A program made the translations under genes and the position numbers. This document shows positions 7,754 to 17,783 of a stretch of 64,000 bases of DNA, piece after piece. The stretch spans positions 2,202,371-2,266,370 of the forward strand of contig NZ_LT629700.1 in assembly GCF_900103625.1 (NCBI RefSeq). Direction: 5' to 3'. The DNA is from Corynebacterium mycetoides (GTDB lineage Bacteria; Actinomycetota; Actinomycetes; Mycobacteriales; Mycobacteriaceae). The notes beneath the pieces are model-generated. The model saw nothing but the letters and a program-made list of their open reading frames with translations, searched no databases and was not told where the DNA came from. How positions within the stretch are numbered: the stretch's first letter is position 1; each line of letters begins with the position of its first letter.

Positions 7754-8818
7754 CTAGAGCTCCGGCGACACCAAAATTTTCACCGCGGTCTCGTTGCGGT
7801 TGATAAGGGTGTCGAAGCCCTCGTCGACGACGCCGTCGAAACCGATCTTGCCGGTGATGAACGGTTTGAGGTTGACCTTGCCCTCCTCGACCAGCTTGAT
7901 GGTCTTCGGGTGGTCGTGCGCGTAGCCGATGATGCCGCGCAGGGTCAGCTCCTTCATCACCACAGCGTGGATGTCGAGTTCGGCCTTCTTGGACCAGATG
8001 GACTCGACAACCAGCGTGCCCTGCAGCTTGAGGCAGTCGACGAGCTGGTCGAGCACCACATTGACCGAGGTGCACTCGAATGCGACATCAGCGCCCTTGC
8101 CGTCGGTGATCTTTTGGATCTCTTCCTTGAGGTCCTGCGACGACGGGTCGATAGCGTGGTCTGCGACGCCGGCATCGAGCGCTTTCTGGCGGCGCAGTTC
8201 CGACAGCTCGGAGACGACCACTGTGCAGCCGTATGCCTTAGCGACGGCCGCGGTGAGCAGGCCGATCGGGCCCGCGCCACCGATTAGCGCCACATCGCCT
8301 TCGTTAGCCCCGGAGGCGACGAAGCCGTGGTGGGCGACAGACAGCGGTTCAATCAACGCGGCCTCGTCGAGCGGCACATCGTTGTTGATCGGGTGGACCC
8401 AACGGCGCTGCACCGCGATCTGCTCGGACAAGCCGCCACCGCCACCGGCCAAGCCGATGAAGTTGACGTCCGGGTGCAGGTTGTACGGGCCCGGCTTCGT
8501 CGGGTCGATGTCGTCGGGGAGCACGTACGGTTCCACAATCACATGCTGGCCGACCTCGATGTCGTCCACGCCGTCGCCGAGGGCCGCGACCACACCGGAG
8601 AACTCGTGGCCAAGCGTGACCGGCATTTCCTCGCCGGTCACTGGGTGCGGGGCACCCTTATCCGGGACGAAAATCGGGCCGTCGAGGTACTCGTGCAGGT
8701 CGGTGCCGCAGATGCCGCACCAAGCGATGTCGATCAGCACCTCGCCCGGGCCTGCGACAGGCGCATCGATCTCCTCGACGCGGATGTCCTTTTGACCGTG
8801 ATAGCGAACTGCTCTCAT
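7754..8818 (-). CDS. butA: Zinc-dependent (R,R)-butanediol dehydrogenase-like alcohol dehydrogenase
   Basis: A 354-residue medium-chain dehydrogenase. The catalytic zinc site shows CGICGTDLHE (about residues 37-46) and GHEFSGVV (about residue 70). A Rossmann motif GGAGPIGLL follows at about residues 175-183. The motifs HPVTGEEMPVTLGHEF and GLAGGGGGLSEQ are typical of 2,3-butanediol/acetoin dehydrogenases, which interconvert acetoin and butanediol with NAD(H). The start is ATG 8818 with AAAGGAG just upstream; a start further upstream would swallow that site. An inverted repeat at 8832-8853 immediately precedes the ribosome-binding site. The exact substrate is inferred, and the gene symbol is tentative. 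Confidence 0.82.
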   Translation of the reverse strand: MRAVRYHGQKDIRVEEIDAPVAGPGEVLIDIAWCGICGTDLHEYLDGPIFVPDKGAPHPVTGEEMPVTLGHEFSGVVAALGDGVDDIEVGQHVIVEPYVLPDDIDPTKPGPYNLHPDVNFIGLAGGGGGLSEQIAVQRRWVHPINNDVPLDEAALIEPLSVAHHGFVASGANEGDVALIGGAGPIGLLTAAVAKAYGCTVVVSELSELRRQKALDAGVADHAIDPSSQDLKEEIQKITDGKGADVAFECTSVNVVLDQLVDCLKLQGTLVVESIWSKKAELDIHAVVMKELTLRGIIGYAHDHPKTIKLVEEGKVNLKPFITGKIGFDGVVDEGFDTLINRNETAVKILVSPEL

Positions 8819-8831
8819 AGGAACTCCTTTC

Positions 8832-8853
8832 AAAATGGTACAAAGACCATTTT
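8832..8853 (-). promoter_or_regulatory. Perfect inverted repeat (operator candidate) before the dehydrogenase
   Basis: AAAATGGT and ACCATTTT are exact complements around ACAAAG. They lie about 14 bases upstream of the dehydrogenase start codon, where a bound repressor would block initiation or elongation. No regulator gene is adjacent. The rest of the 8854-9057 gap shows no gene. Confidence 0.5.
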
Positions 8854-9057
8854 AGCTGTCAGTTTCCCAAACAGACCGAGTTGTGCAGTTACTCACATGG
8901 GCCCGCTTTTCCTTAACGCCTTTCGGGGGTGGCGGAAACCCAGCCGGGTCAGTGAGTTAAGCGAGCGCGCCGCTTAGAACCGCAGCAGTCCCTGCTGTGC
9001 TGTTCTGTCCTGCCGCCGAAAACGCCAGACCCTCATCGACCACTTCTGCTCCATCAC

Positions 9058-9091
9058 GGCACCCGGCAGATCTAGCAATTTTCCGGGTGCC
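9058..9091 (-). terminator. Hairpin after catalase
   Basis: GGCACCCGG (9058-9066) and CCGGGTGCC (9083-9091) form a 9-bp perfect GC-rich stem with a 16-base AT-rich loop, 20 bases past the catalase stop. There is no strong T-run on the catalase side, so its efficiency is uncertain. Confidence 0.55.
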
Positions 9092-9110
9092 ACGATATCA
9101 ACTTTGTTTC

Positions 9111-11273
9111 CTACCGCTCCCAGACGCGGTGGGAGGCGAGAAGCTCCGTTACCGCGTCAACAGCCTGGGAGGGGGAGGAGACGGCGACGATACCGGGCTG
9201 ATCGACTGCGATGCGAGCGGCACCCAGTGCGACGGAGGCATCCGGCCCGGCGAGGACAATCGCCTTCTTGTGGCGGTCGAACTCGCCCAGCATCGTGGCC
9301 ACCTCCGGGGTGGCGGGTGGGTTGACCACCACGGCAGCGTCGAACTCGATGGACCGGGCGGTGAGATACGTGCGGGACACGGACACCTCCTCGCCATCCA
9401 GGGTGAGAGTGCCGCCCTTCGTGGAAACGATCATCGGAGTGATGCCGGCGTCGAAAAGCTCGTTGAGAAGCGAGCCGACCCCCTCCAGCGCCTGCTCCGG
9501 GCTGACCAGAACCGCTACCTGGCGACCGTCGACAGGCCAAGTCTTGCCCACCTGGGACAGCGCGGGCGACGGGGTGACCTCCGCGACCTCGTGCGGCTGC
9601 GGGTGAGGCAGGCCGAGGTTGTCCGCGACGGTCTCGGCGAGCCCCTGGTCCACGTGGGCGAGTACGTCCAGGTATCGTAGCTTCACAGCTTCCTCGTAGC
9701 ATTTGCCCAGTTCGAAAGAGAACGCGTCGGTCAGGTGCTGCTTCTCCACGTCCGACAGAGACAGGTAGAACATGCGTGGCTGCGAGAAGTGGTCTTCGAA
9801 GGAAGCCGGGTTCTCACGGGTGATGTGGCCCTCAACGGGCTGCGGGACGTCGATAAGCGCACCCTCGTTGACGCTCGCCTCGGTGGGGTTGCCCTTATCC
9901 AGGCTGTTCGGCTTGTAGGGTGCGACGCCGGTGTGCGCGCCCTGCTGGTACATGCCGTCGCGGAGGTTGTCGTTGACGGGCGCGTGCGGGCGGTTGATTG
10001 GCAGCTGGGAGAAGTTCGGTCCGCCCAGTCGGCTGATCTGGGTGTCCAGGTAGGAAAACAGGCGTGCCTGCAGCAGCGGGTCGTTGGTCACGTCGATGCC
10101 CGGCACAAGGTGGCCCGGGTGGAAGGCGACCTGCTCGGTCTCTTCGAAGTAGTTGCCTGGGTTCCTGTTCAAGGTCAGGGTGCCGATGATCTCCACCGGG
10201 GCGAGCTCCTCGGGGACGATCTTCGTCGGGTCAAGCAGATCAATGCCCTCGAACATCTGCTCCTGGGTGTTCGGGAAGACCTGAACACCCAGGTCCCACT
10301 CGGGGTAGGCGCCGGCCTCGATGGCGTCGGCGAGATCACGGCGGTGGAAATCCGGGTCCACCCCGCCGGTGATCTGCGCTTCCTCCCACACCTGGGAGTG
10401 GACGCCGAGACGCGGCTTGAAGTGGAACTTGACCAAGGTGGTCTCACCGGCATCGTTGATCATGCGGAAGGTGTGGATGCCGAAGCCCTCCATGGTGCGG
10501 AAGGAACGGGGGATTCCACGGTCCGACATGTTCCAGAAGGTGTGGTGAGTGGCCTCCGTGTGAAGGCCCACGAAGTCCCAGAACGTGTCGTGCGCGCTCT
10601 GTGCCTGGGGGATCTCCCGGTCCGGGTGCGGTTTGGCGGCGTGGATGACGTCCGGAAACTTGATACCGTCCTGGATGAAGAACACCGGAATGTTGTTGCC
10701 CACCAGGTCCCAGGTGCCCTCGTCGGTGTAGAACTTGACGCCCCAGCCACGGGTGTCGCGCACACTGTCGGCGGAACCGCGGGAGCCCAGCACAGTGGAG
10801 AAGCGCACGAAAACTTCGGTTTCCTTGTCCTTGGCAAACACTCCCGCCTTAGAAATCTTGGAGGCTGCGCCGTTGGCCTTGAACACGCCATGCGCACCTG
10901 CGCCGCGCGCGTGGACCACACGCTCAGGGATGCGCTCGTGGTCGAAGTGGGTGATCTTTTCGCGGAAGTGATGGTCCTGCATGAGCAGGGGGCCACGCTC
11001 ACCAGCGCGCAGCGAGTGGCTGGTCTCGCTCAGGCGCGCACCCTGAGCGGTGGTCAGGAACTCACCCTGCTGGGCGCGGGGATCTGGCTCGCCGGCCCCG
11101 ATGTGGAACGGGCAGCCGGTCGGGGAGACCGCCTGCGGCGGCTGCTGGTCCGCTTTCGATTCGGGAGGCGTAGCCGGGGTAGTGGGCTGGTTCTTGTCCG
11201 GGGTGGCGTTGCCCGGGGTGCCGGGGGCCTTGTCGCCCTGCGGGGAGGCTGCGGGGTTGTTCTTCGGGGACAT
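9111..11273 (-). CDS. katE: Large-subunit (clade II, HPII-type) catalase
   Basis: 720 residues, the size of clade II haem catalases. A disordered Pro/Lys-rich N-terminus (about 90 residues) precedes the core. The distal His is in [15 protein letters not shown], the Asn-containing stretch follows at [20 protein letters not shown], and the proximal Tyr is in [20 protein letters not shown]-terminal flavodoxin-like/DJ-1-type domain (about residues 560-720) contains [15 protein letters not shown] and [16 protein letters not shown]. It disproportionates hydrogen peroxide in the cytosol. GGTGAG precedes ATG 11273. It stands alone and is followed by a hairpin. A CGTCGATAAGC word lies in it at 9848-9858. 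Confidence 0.95.
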   Translation of the reverse strand: MSPKNNPAASPQGDKAPGTPGNATPDKNQPTTPATPPESKADQQPPQAVSPTGCPFHIGAGEPDPRAQQGEFLTTAQGARLSETSHSLRAGERGPLLMQDHHFREKITHFDHERIPERVVHARGAGAHGVFKANGAASKISKAGVFAKDKETEVFVRFSTVLGSRGSADSVRDTRGWGVKFYTDEGTWDLVGNNIPVFFIQDGIKFPDVIHAAKPHPDREIPQAQSAHDTFWDFVGLHTEATHHTFWNMSDRGIPRSFRTMEGFGIHTFRMINDAGETTLVKFHFKPRLGVHSQVWEEAQITGGVDPDFHRRDLADAIEAGAYPEWDLGVQVFPNTQEQMFEGIDLLDPTKIVPEELAPVEIIGTLTLNRNPGNYFEETEQVAFHPGHLVPGIDVTNDPLLQARLFSYLDTQISRLGGPNFSQLPINRPHAPVNDNLRDGMYQQGAHTGVAPYKPNSLDKGNPTEASVNEGALIDVPQPVEGHITRENPASFEDHFSQPRMFYLSLSDVEKQHLTDAFSFELGKCYEEAVKLRYLDVLAHVDQGLAETVADNLGLPHPQPHEVAEVTPSPALSQVGKTWPVDGRQVAVLVSPEQALEGVGSLLNELFDAGITPMIVSTKGGTLTLDGEEVSVSRTYLTARSIEFDAAVVVNPPATPEVATMLGEFDRHKKAIVLAGPDASVALGAARIAVDQPGIVAVSSPSQAVDAVTELLASHRVWER

Positions 11274-11520
11274 CTTCTCACCTACTGCAAATCGGTTGTT
11301 GCTTACGTAGGCGAGAGTAGAGAAAGTCGCCTGACGGGCGCGCCCTTAGACCCTCACCTGGGGTCCGTCGAATCCCGACGGGTGTTGTGGCGGTTTGTTG
11401 TGTCCGCAAGCTTGTCGATGCCCACCTGGCCCAGCGCCTTGAAATCCCCTCGTCGTGCCCCGGTCCATTGTAAAAATACTAGCGTGCCGGGCGATGTTTG
11501 CTCTGGTAAACATTGAGGTC

Positions 11521-12216
11521 ATGTCCACTTCCCGCACTGACCTGAATAAACAATCCCCGTGGGAGGTCTTCACGATCTTCACGCGGCTCGGCTGTACTTC
11601 CTTCGGCGGGCCGACAGCGCACTTGGGATACTTCCGGGACGAATTCGTGGAGAAGCGCAAGTGGTTCTCGGACAAGCAGTACGCGGACCTGGTGGCGCTG
11701 TGCCAGTTCCTGCCCGGCCCGGCGTCGAGCCAGGTGGGCATGGCGATCGGCCTGCAGCGAGCCGGGTATTTGGGCATGTTCCTGGCGTGGGTGGGTTTCA
11801 CCTTGCCGTCCGTGGTGCTCATGGTTGCGTTCGCCCTCGGGGTGGCGCAGCTGGGTGATATCAGCGAGGCTGGCTGGCTGCTCGGCTTGAAGGCGGCGGC
11901 TGTCGCTGTCGTGGCGCAGGCTGTGTACGGGATGGCGAAGAACCTGGTCACAGGTAAGATTCACGCGGCGATCGCAGTGGCGGCGCTAGTGCTCGTTCTG
12001 CTCGTGCCGCATCCGCTCATCCAAGTCGGCGCGATCGCGCTCGGCATCCTCGTCGGCCTGGCTTTGTTACGCGGCACAGGGCGAGAAAACGACAAGCCCC
12101 GTGAAGACACCGGCTCCCGCACCGCCGGGGCGGTAACCTTGGTCAGCCCGCTGCATGTACTTCATTTTCCTGGAGCCCTTGCTCGGCGACACGGATCGCG
12201 GAACCTTAAGCCTTAG
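11521..12216 (+). pseudogene. Truncated chrA (chromate-transport family), 5' half
   Basis: Begins at ATG 11521, seven bases after TGAGG and matching the position of the intact copy's start. It follows a CHR-domain protein for about 200 residues: RLGCTSFGGPTAHLGYFRDE, then LCQFLPGPASSQVGMAIGL, with about six hydrophobic helices. After TGSRTAGAV at about 12139 the match ends and a short unrelated tail reaches a stop at 12216. The nucleotide sequence is almost the same as the first 580 bases of the intact chrA at 17784. The second half (five or so helices) is missing, so transport is unlikely, although some family members do function as paired short proteins. Confidence 0.85.
11560..12138 (+). 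repeat. Direct repeat (chrA 5' part), left copy
   Basis: About 580 bases equal to 17820-18398 at a constant offset of 6260, with scattered substitutions and no indels seen. Identity stops abruptly after CCGGGGCGGTA. The two copies bracket the polysaccharide cassette in direct orientation. Confidence 0.88.
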
Positions 12217-12444
12217 GAGGTCTCGAAAGCAGGTCAACGACGACGAGGTGGGCGACCGCGTAAGCGAGAGGCTCACCGCGATTGTGGAGTGCTTCGCTCG
12301 GCAAGCCATAGCGGATCGTCGCCGAAATGTGGGCGCAGTGCGAACGCTGACATGCAAGCATTGTGCAACCACGGTAATGTTTAACTGGTAAGTGGGTTGA
12401 GCGGGCTAGAGCTTTGCTGCCGTCCGCTGGTACGAGGCTGGGAG

Positions 12445-13011
12445 ATGGGCACGATGCTCGAAACCTCAAACGTTCTTGTTGGGGTCGCGGTGCTGTTCGG
12501 GGTACTTGTCTTGCTGACGCTGTACCTGCAGATCGGCCATGTCGTTCAGCGTAGGAAGGGCACCAGAAAAACGAAATTTCTCGGCGGCGCGGATTCCGGG
12601 GGTCACGGCGTGCAGGACATTCCTGATCCGAAGAACCTCGAGGAGCAACAGTGGGTGCTCGAACTCCTGCTTGACCGGGCGGGTTCCACCAGCGAACCGG
12701 ATCAGTGGCAGGAAATCCGCCAAGTTGCAGCTAATAAGTGCGGGAAGATGCTGCACGCCACGTTGCGCTCGCGCAAGTCCTCGGACCGTCTCTACGCCCT
12801 GGCAGCGATTTACCGATTGGGGCTACGGGGATTCGGACGCGCCATCGCAAAGATCAAGCCCCGTAACGGGCTGGAAGGCGTGTTCAAAGCGGCCATCATG
12901 GGCGAAAAGCTTGAGACGGCGGACGCAGCTGGAAGCATCAATGAGCTCTCGTTGGGAAGCATCTACGAAGCGATTCAGGCGACTGAGCAGAAAAGGCAGA
13001 TCAATGCGTAG
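12445..13011 (+). CDS. Small membrane-anchored protein with HEAT-like C-terminal region
   Basis: About 188 residues. An N-terminal hydrophobic helix (NVLVGVAVLFGVLVLLTLYL, about residues 9-28) is followed by a basic stretch and a soluble helical domain. That domain includes YALAAIYRLGLRGFGRAIAK, resembling HEAT/armadillo-like repeats. ATG 12445 has GAGG seven bases upstream; ATG 12454, with GGGAG, is an equally good alternative. Its stop overlaps the start of the GT2 synthase by eight bases, so the two are translationally coupled. I do not recognise a characterised family. From context it is probably an accessory or scaffold subunit of the synthase. Confidence 0.75.
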   Translation: MGTMLETSNVLVGVAVLFGVLVLLTLYLQIGHVVQRRKGTRKTKFLGGADSGGHGVQDIPDPKNLEEQQWVLELLLDRAGSTSEPDQWQEIRQVAANKCGKMLHATLRSRKSSDRLYALAAIYRLGLRGFGRAIAKIKPRNGLEGVFKAAIMGEKLETADAAGSINELSLGSIYEAIQATEQKRQINA

Positions 13012-14443
13012 CGACATAGCGCTGACAATCCTCGCCTGGATTGGTTACTTCCTAGCGGCCTACGTGCTAATAGTAGTCGGTTTCTATTTCGCTATGATGG
13101 TCATCGCGCTCGTGCGCGTCAGACGCAACCGGAAATTCGAGCGCCCCCTGGACTTCCTCGGGGAATCAGAGGTTTTTGATCTGGGCGTGTCGGTGCTGGT
13201 GCCCGCCTACAACGAAGAGGCCGGCATCCTGCAGAGCGTGCGCTCCCTGCTCAAGCTGCGGTACACCGATTACGAAATTCTGGTGGTCGACGACGGCGCC
13301 TCGGATAACACATCCGCGTTGCTGATTAAGGAATTCGATATGGAGCCGGCGGACTTTCACCCCCGCGAGGACGCGCTGGAGACCGCAGCCGTGCTCGAGC
13401 GCTACCAGTCGAGCATCCACCCCAACCTGCGGCTGATACGCAAGGAAAACGGCGGCAAGGCGGACACCCTGAACTGCGGGATCAACTATTCGGCGATGGA
13501 GTACGTTTGCACGGTAGACGGGGATTCAATGCTGGAGCAGCATGCGCTGCAGCGCATCATGCGCCCCTTTGTCTTCGGTGGTGGCGATGTCGCGGTGGCC
13601 GGCGGCACCGTCGAGCTCATGAACGGCAACGACGTGGTGGGCGGTATGGCGGACAAGCAGGTCAACTTTTCAGAAAATCCGCTGGTGGCGATGCAGGCCT
13701 TGGAGTATTATCGCTCCTACCTTATCGGGCGCGTGGCGCTGAGCCAGTTCAACCTCATGCTCGTCTGTTCCGGCGCCTTCACCGTCTTCGACAAATCCTT
13801 GCTCATTCGTTACGGCGGGCTCGCCCGTGGGGCGCTGGGGGAGGACATGGAGGTGATTGTGCGCTTGCAGAAAAGCATGCGCGACGACTCCGCCCGCAAA
13901 CGCATCGTTCACGTCCCCGACGCTATCTGCTACACCGAGGCCCCGGAAACCCTCAAAGTCTTGCGTCTCCAGCGGCGTCGTTGGCACCAGGGAATGTGGG
14001 AGAGCCTGTCGCGCCATCGAAGGGTGACGTGCAACCCGAAGTACCGCTCCCTTGGCCTTGTGGCCTTCCCGTACTTTTGGATCGCGGAGGCGCTGCTGCC
14101 ACTCATCGAGCTCGCCGGCTGGATTTACCTCTTCCTCAGCTTTTTTGCAGGCCAGTTGTTCCTCGAGTTCTCGATCGTGTTCATAGCCTTCTTCATCATC
14201 TACTCCGGCGTGGTGAACACGATCGCTGTAATGCTCAGCGCGTGGCAGCAGGGCAAATACCCTAGTTTCGCCGAGATCACCTACATCCTCGGCCTGTCCT
14301 TCACGGAGATCTTCTGGTACAAACCACTCGTGCTTTTCTGGAGACTTGAGGGCATCTTCCGCTTCCTGAACAAACAGAGCGAGTGGGGAAAGATGGATCG
14401 TGTTGGCTTGGGCAGCTCACAATCCAAGGCGGTGGTGCCGTGA
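13004..14443 (+). CDS. Processive GT2 membrane glycosyltransferase (polysaccharide synthase)
   Basis: 479 residues. Two N-terminal transmembrane helices (about 5-40) precede a GT2 domain and then four C-terminal helices. The processive synthase signature is complete: DDG in LVVDDGASDN (about 95), DGD in CTVDGDSML (about 172), the acceptor-site ED in GALGEDMEV (about 280) and QRRRW at about 322. This is the cellulose/hyaluronan/PNAG-synthase arrangement, which polymerises a nucleotide sugar and threads the chain through the membrane. The start at ATG 13004 lies within the end of the preceding gene. The stop overlaps the next gene as GTGA. The polymer identity is not predictable. Confidence 0.9.
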   Translation: MRSDIALTILAWIGYFLAAYVLIVVGFYFAMMVIALVRVRRNRKFERPLDFLGESEVFDLGVSVLVPAYNEEAGILQSVRSLLKLRYTDYEILVVDDGASDNTSALLIKEFDMEPADFHPREDALETAAVLERYQSSIHPNLRLIRKENGGKADTLNCGINYSAMEYVCTVDGDSMLEQHALQRIMRPFVFGGGDVAVAGGTVELMNGNDVVGGMADKQVNFSENPLVAMQALEYYRSYLIGRVALSQFNLMLVCSGAFTVFDKSLLIRYGGLARGALGEDMEVIVRLQKSMRDDSARKRIVHVPDAICYTEAPETLKVLRLQRRRWHQGMWESLSRHRRVTCNPKYRSLGLVAFPYFWIAEALLPLIELAGWIYLFLSFFAGQLFLEFSIVFIAFFIIYSGVVNTIAVMLSAWQQGKYPSFAEITYILGLSFTEIFWYKPLVLFWRLEGIFRFLNKQSEWGKMDRVGLGSSQSKAVVP

Positions 14444-17400
14444 AGAAGTTGATCTCCGCCATCGCGCTCGTATCGCTGCTCCTCCTTGTCCCGGTGGTGG
14501 TGTGGGTGGCTAAGCCGAGTGACCTACACAGCGCCTTGGTGATCGAGAACAATGCCGGCACCGCGGCCGCCACGTCCGAGCGTCAGGACCGAGGAGCAGG
14601 ATACGTGTTCAACTACCGCAAAATCCGTCCTACGTATACATCGTCGAACGACTTGGACTACTCCATCGATGAGCTCAAGGATTTCGACGCCGTGTATCTG
14701 ACCACAGAGGACGGCTACCGACTGTCGCTCGCGGAGTGGAATAAGGTGGCGGTCAATATCGGCCAGAACGACCCGAGTCTGTTGGTAGCGGAGTACGGCG
14801 TTATCCAAAACGCGGAGTCCGGTGAGCTTGCTGAATACATTGCCCGAGATATCGGGGTCAAACCAACCGGGTGGTCAGGTAAGTACGTGGACGACCTCGC
14901 TCAACCGGGCGACTCCGACATTCCCGACCGGGTGGTCGCCGCGGCGGGCGGCTGGCAGTACTCGGGACCAGGGCTGGTGCTGAATAACAGCCGGGAGGCC
15001 AAGACGATCGTGCTTGAGCTCAGCTCGGAGGGAAGGAAGGGGGGCGTCGGTCTTGACCGCACCGACAAAGCACGGGAGCTCGGCTACAAGGACATTTCGG
15101 CACTATACGACGGCTGGTTCGACGTCATCGAGCCAGCCGCCGGGACCGACCCCCTCTACAACTTCGATCTTCGGCTCAGTGATGATCAACTGCAGCAATT
15201 ACAGGCCAGCGGACTTCCCGGTGTGTTGCCGGCTGTGACCCTAGATCGGGACGCCACCTCGGACCGCATGTACCTTTGTGGTCGTTTCAGCGAGGTTGAG
15301 GGTGTGCCCCAGGTGTTTCAGTACGAGGGGATCCAGCACCTTTACAGCTTCCTCCAGCGATTCAGCTCCAGCAACTTCTACTGGAGCGCGTTCTTCCCCA
15401 TTATCAACCACACCATTAAGGAGCACGCCCGATCGTCTAAGAGAATGCTCGAGGCCAAGCAGGAAGTCGAACAGGAACCGACCGCTGGGGTTTCTTACCC
15501 AGCGCGCGTGGGCAAGACCAACGACCGCATCGAGGTGAATATCGACGGAAAGTTCACCCCGTTGACCATCAAGGGAGTGAACATGGGCATGGCTAAGCCC
15601 GGTCACTTCCCGGGAGAGGCCGGGATCACTGAGGACGAGTACTACGCCTGGTTCGAAGAAATCGGCGCGATGAATGCCAACACCGTCCGCGTCTACACTT
15701 TGCACCCTCCGGGATTCTACCGGGCGCTGGCAAAGTACAACGCGTCACACGCGGCCAAGATCTACGTCCTGCACGGCGTGTGGATCAACGAAGAGTGGAT
15801 CACGGGTGATTCGGACGCATACCACGACGAGGCGCTGCACGGTTTCCAGAAAGAGATCCAGCATGTGGTCGACGCGATGCACGGTAACGCGCTCGTGGAA
15901 CATGTGCCAGGGCACTCTTCCGGCGCTTATGCGGCGGATATTTCGGACTATGTCATTGGCTGGGTTCTAGGCACTGAATGGGACCCGTTCATGGTCCTGG
16001 GTACCAACGAAAAGCACCAAGACGCGGGGCAGTTCGACGGCGACTACTTTTACACGGACGAGGCTAGCCCGTTCGAGTACTGGCTCGCGGAGCAGATGGA
16101 ATTCACCACGAACTACGAGGTGTCGCGCTACGAGGAGACCCGGCCCATAAGCTTCACGAACTGGGTGACCACTGATATTTTGAACCACCCCTCCGACAGC
16201 TCAAACAAAGAGGACATCGCTGAGGTCAACCCCAACCACATCCACACACGCGGAGTGATGGAGGAGATAGGCCAGTTCGCATCCTACCACGTCTACCCAT
16301 ATTACCCGGAATTCATCCGGATGGACCAAAAGTATGCGAAATCCAAGGATTGGAGGGGTGAGCCGAACCCGTATTACGCGTACCTGCAAGAGCTACGCGC
16401 TGCGCATACCATGCCAGTTTTGGTTGCAGAGTTCGGCATCCCCGCCTCGCGCGGAAGAACACATACTGGCCCCAACGACATGCATCAGGGCATGGAGTCC
16501 GAGCAGGAGCAGGGCGAGCACCTTGTTCACATGTACGAAGACATCCTGCACGCTGGCTACCTCGGTGGACTCGTGTTCACCTGGCAGGATGAGTGGTTCA
16601 AGCGAACCTGGAACACGATGGACTTCGACAACCCCAGCCGCCGCGCCTTCTGGTCTAACGCGCAAACTTCTGAGCAGCAGTTCGGCCTGTTGAGCTTCGA
16701 TACGCTAAAGGTCAAGGTCGACGGCGATGTCAGGGAATGGGAAGCCGACCCAATTTATTCCGCCGACAACGCGGAAGATCCGATCCGCAACGTTTACATT
16801 GACCATGATGAGCGGTACCTCTACTACCGCTTCGATCTCGCCCCAGGCGCGCACGAAAACGGGGGCTACCCAGTTGCATTGGTGGATACTATTGGGGGCC
16901 AAGGCAACGAGCACGTCAACAACCTGGGCGTGGACAGTCCGGTAAAGGCGGACTTCATGCTCTCGATGAAGCCCGGGAAATCGCAGCTGCTTGTAAACCC
17001 GTACTACGACATGCACGCCTACCTGTACGGCTACTTCCAGAAGTCAATACCGTACAGCGAGAACATATTCCTCAGCAGTACCGGTGAGTTCGTTCCCATC
17101 CGCTACGTATTGAACAACGAGATGCGCAACCGCGAAACGGGCGAATTGATCCCCTTCGAGGAGTACGAGACAGGTGCGCTGCGGGAGGGCAACGGCAACC
17201 CCAACGCGGATAACTACGATTCGCTGGCGGATTACGCTTGGTCCGCCGACAAATCGAAGCTTGAGGTGCGCATCCCGTGGCTACTTTTGAACTTCCGCGA
17301 CCCGAGCCAGCGCGAGGTGACCTCGGACCTGTGGGGCAATCAGTCCATCTACGAAAGCGAGTTCGTAGACGATATCGGGCTGAGCTTTGTGTTTGTCGGT

Positions 17401-17541
17401 GGCGGCGGGGGAGATGAAGCGCTGCAGCAGGCAACCAAGCCGGTCCGCTACACCTGGGACAAGTGGGACCGTTTCGAGACGTCGCACCGGCTCAAGGAGT
17501 CCTACTTCATTTTGCAGTCTTTTTACGACACAGTGGAGTAG
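14440..17541 (+). CDS. Secreted/anchored glycoside-hydrolase-like protein, clan GH-A type
   Basis: About 1033 residues from GTG 14440. It begins MKKLISAIALVSLLLLVPVV, a signal anchor. Residues ~50-330 form an alpha/beta domain resembling a TIM-barrel hydrolase-like module (EYGVIQNAESGELAEYIARD). Residues ~360-720 form a GH-A-like barrel with IKGVNMGMAKPGHFPGE and NANTVRVYTLHPPGFY. Candidate catalytic Glu residues are in LGTEWDPF (about 513) and LVAEFGIPASRG (about 665). Residues ~755-1033 resemble a CBM9/DOMON sugar-binding domain (VKVDGDVREWEADP, YLYYRFDLAPG). It probably trims, releases or modifies the polymer made by the coupled GT2 synthase. Confidence 0.8.
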   Translation: MKKLISAIALVSLLLLVPVVVWVAKPSDLHSALVIENNAGTAAATSERQDRGAGYVFNYRKIRPTYTSSNDLDYSIDELKDFDAVYLTTEDGYRLSLAEWNKVAVNIGQNDPSLLVAEYGVIQNAESGELAEYIARDIGVKPTGWSGKYVDDLAQPGDSDIPDRVVAAAGGWQYSGPGLVLNNSREAKTIVLELSSEGRKGGVGLDRTDKARELGYKDISALYDGWFDVIEPAAGTDPLYNFDLRLSDDQLQQLQASGLPGVLPAVTLDRDATSDRMYLCGRFSEVEGVPQVFQYEGIQHLYSFLQRFSSSNFYWSAFFPIINHTIKEHARSSKRMLEAKQEVEQEPTAGVSYPARVGKTNDRIEVNIDGKFTPLTIKGVNMGMAKPGHFPGEAGITEDEYYAWFEEIGAMNANTVRVYTLHPPGFYRALAKYNASHAAKIYVLHGVWINEEWITGDSDAYHDEALHGFQKEIQHVVDAMHGNALVEHVPGHSSGAYAADISDYVIGWVLGTEWDPFMVLGTNEKHQDAGQFDGDYFYTDEASPFEYWLAEQMEFTTNYEVSRYEETRPISFTNWVTTDILNHPSDSSNKEDIAEVNPNHIHTRGVMEEIGQFASYHVYPYYPEFIRMDQKYAKSKDWRGEPNPYYAYLQELRAAHTMPVLVAEFGIPASRGRTHTGPNDMHQGMESEQEQGEHLVHMYEDILHAGYLGGLVFTWQDEWFKRTWNTMDFDNPSRRAFWSNAQTSEQQFGLLSFDTLKVKVDGDVREWEADPIYSADNAEDPIRNVYIDHDERYLYYRFDLAPGAHENGGYPVALVDTIGGQGNEHVNNLGVDSPVKADFMLSMKPGKSQLLVNPYYDMHAYLYGYFQKSIPYSENIFLSSTGEFVPIRYVLNNEMRNRETGELIPFEEYETGALREGNGNPNADNYDSLADYAWSADKSKLEVRIPWLLLNFRDPSQREVTSDLWGNQSIYESEFVDDIGLSFVFVGGGGGDEALQQATKPVRYTWDKWDRFETSHRLKESYFILQSFYDTVE

Positions 17542-17783
17542 CTAGCCATCGGGTGCGCCCGGTCAATCCAGCGCTAAACGTCGCCGAGCAACTGCTGGTG
17601 GTGTGCGGAACCCAAATTTCGATGCGGGCGGCGTGCGAAGAGAGAAAATTCTCCTCGGTCGGGCGCGCCGAAGAGGATCACGCGGTGGATGTCGGGCCGG
17701 GCACCGCATTATCGTATATAAAACCTCTGCCTGGTTTGCCGGCCCATGGTTGACAGGTCAGGGCTCTGGTAAAAGTTGAGGGT

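Noticed and set aside
9735..11516. 593-codon open frame antisense to the catalase
   Set aside because: It mirrors the third-codon GC pattern of katE, shows no domain, and has an Arg/Val/Leu-rich shadow composition.
12217..12444. Short minus-strand frame reading CLHVSVRTAPTFRRRSAMAC
   Set aside because: Low-complexity Ser/Arg composition, no start signal; most likely noncoding junction DNA between the chrA fragment and the cassette.
12539..13003. N-terminal extension of the GT2 synthase frame
   Set aside because: It overlaps the small membrane protein gene in another frame. The first membrane helix and coupling begin at ATG 13004.
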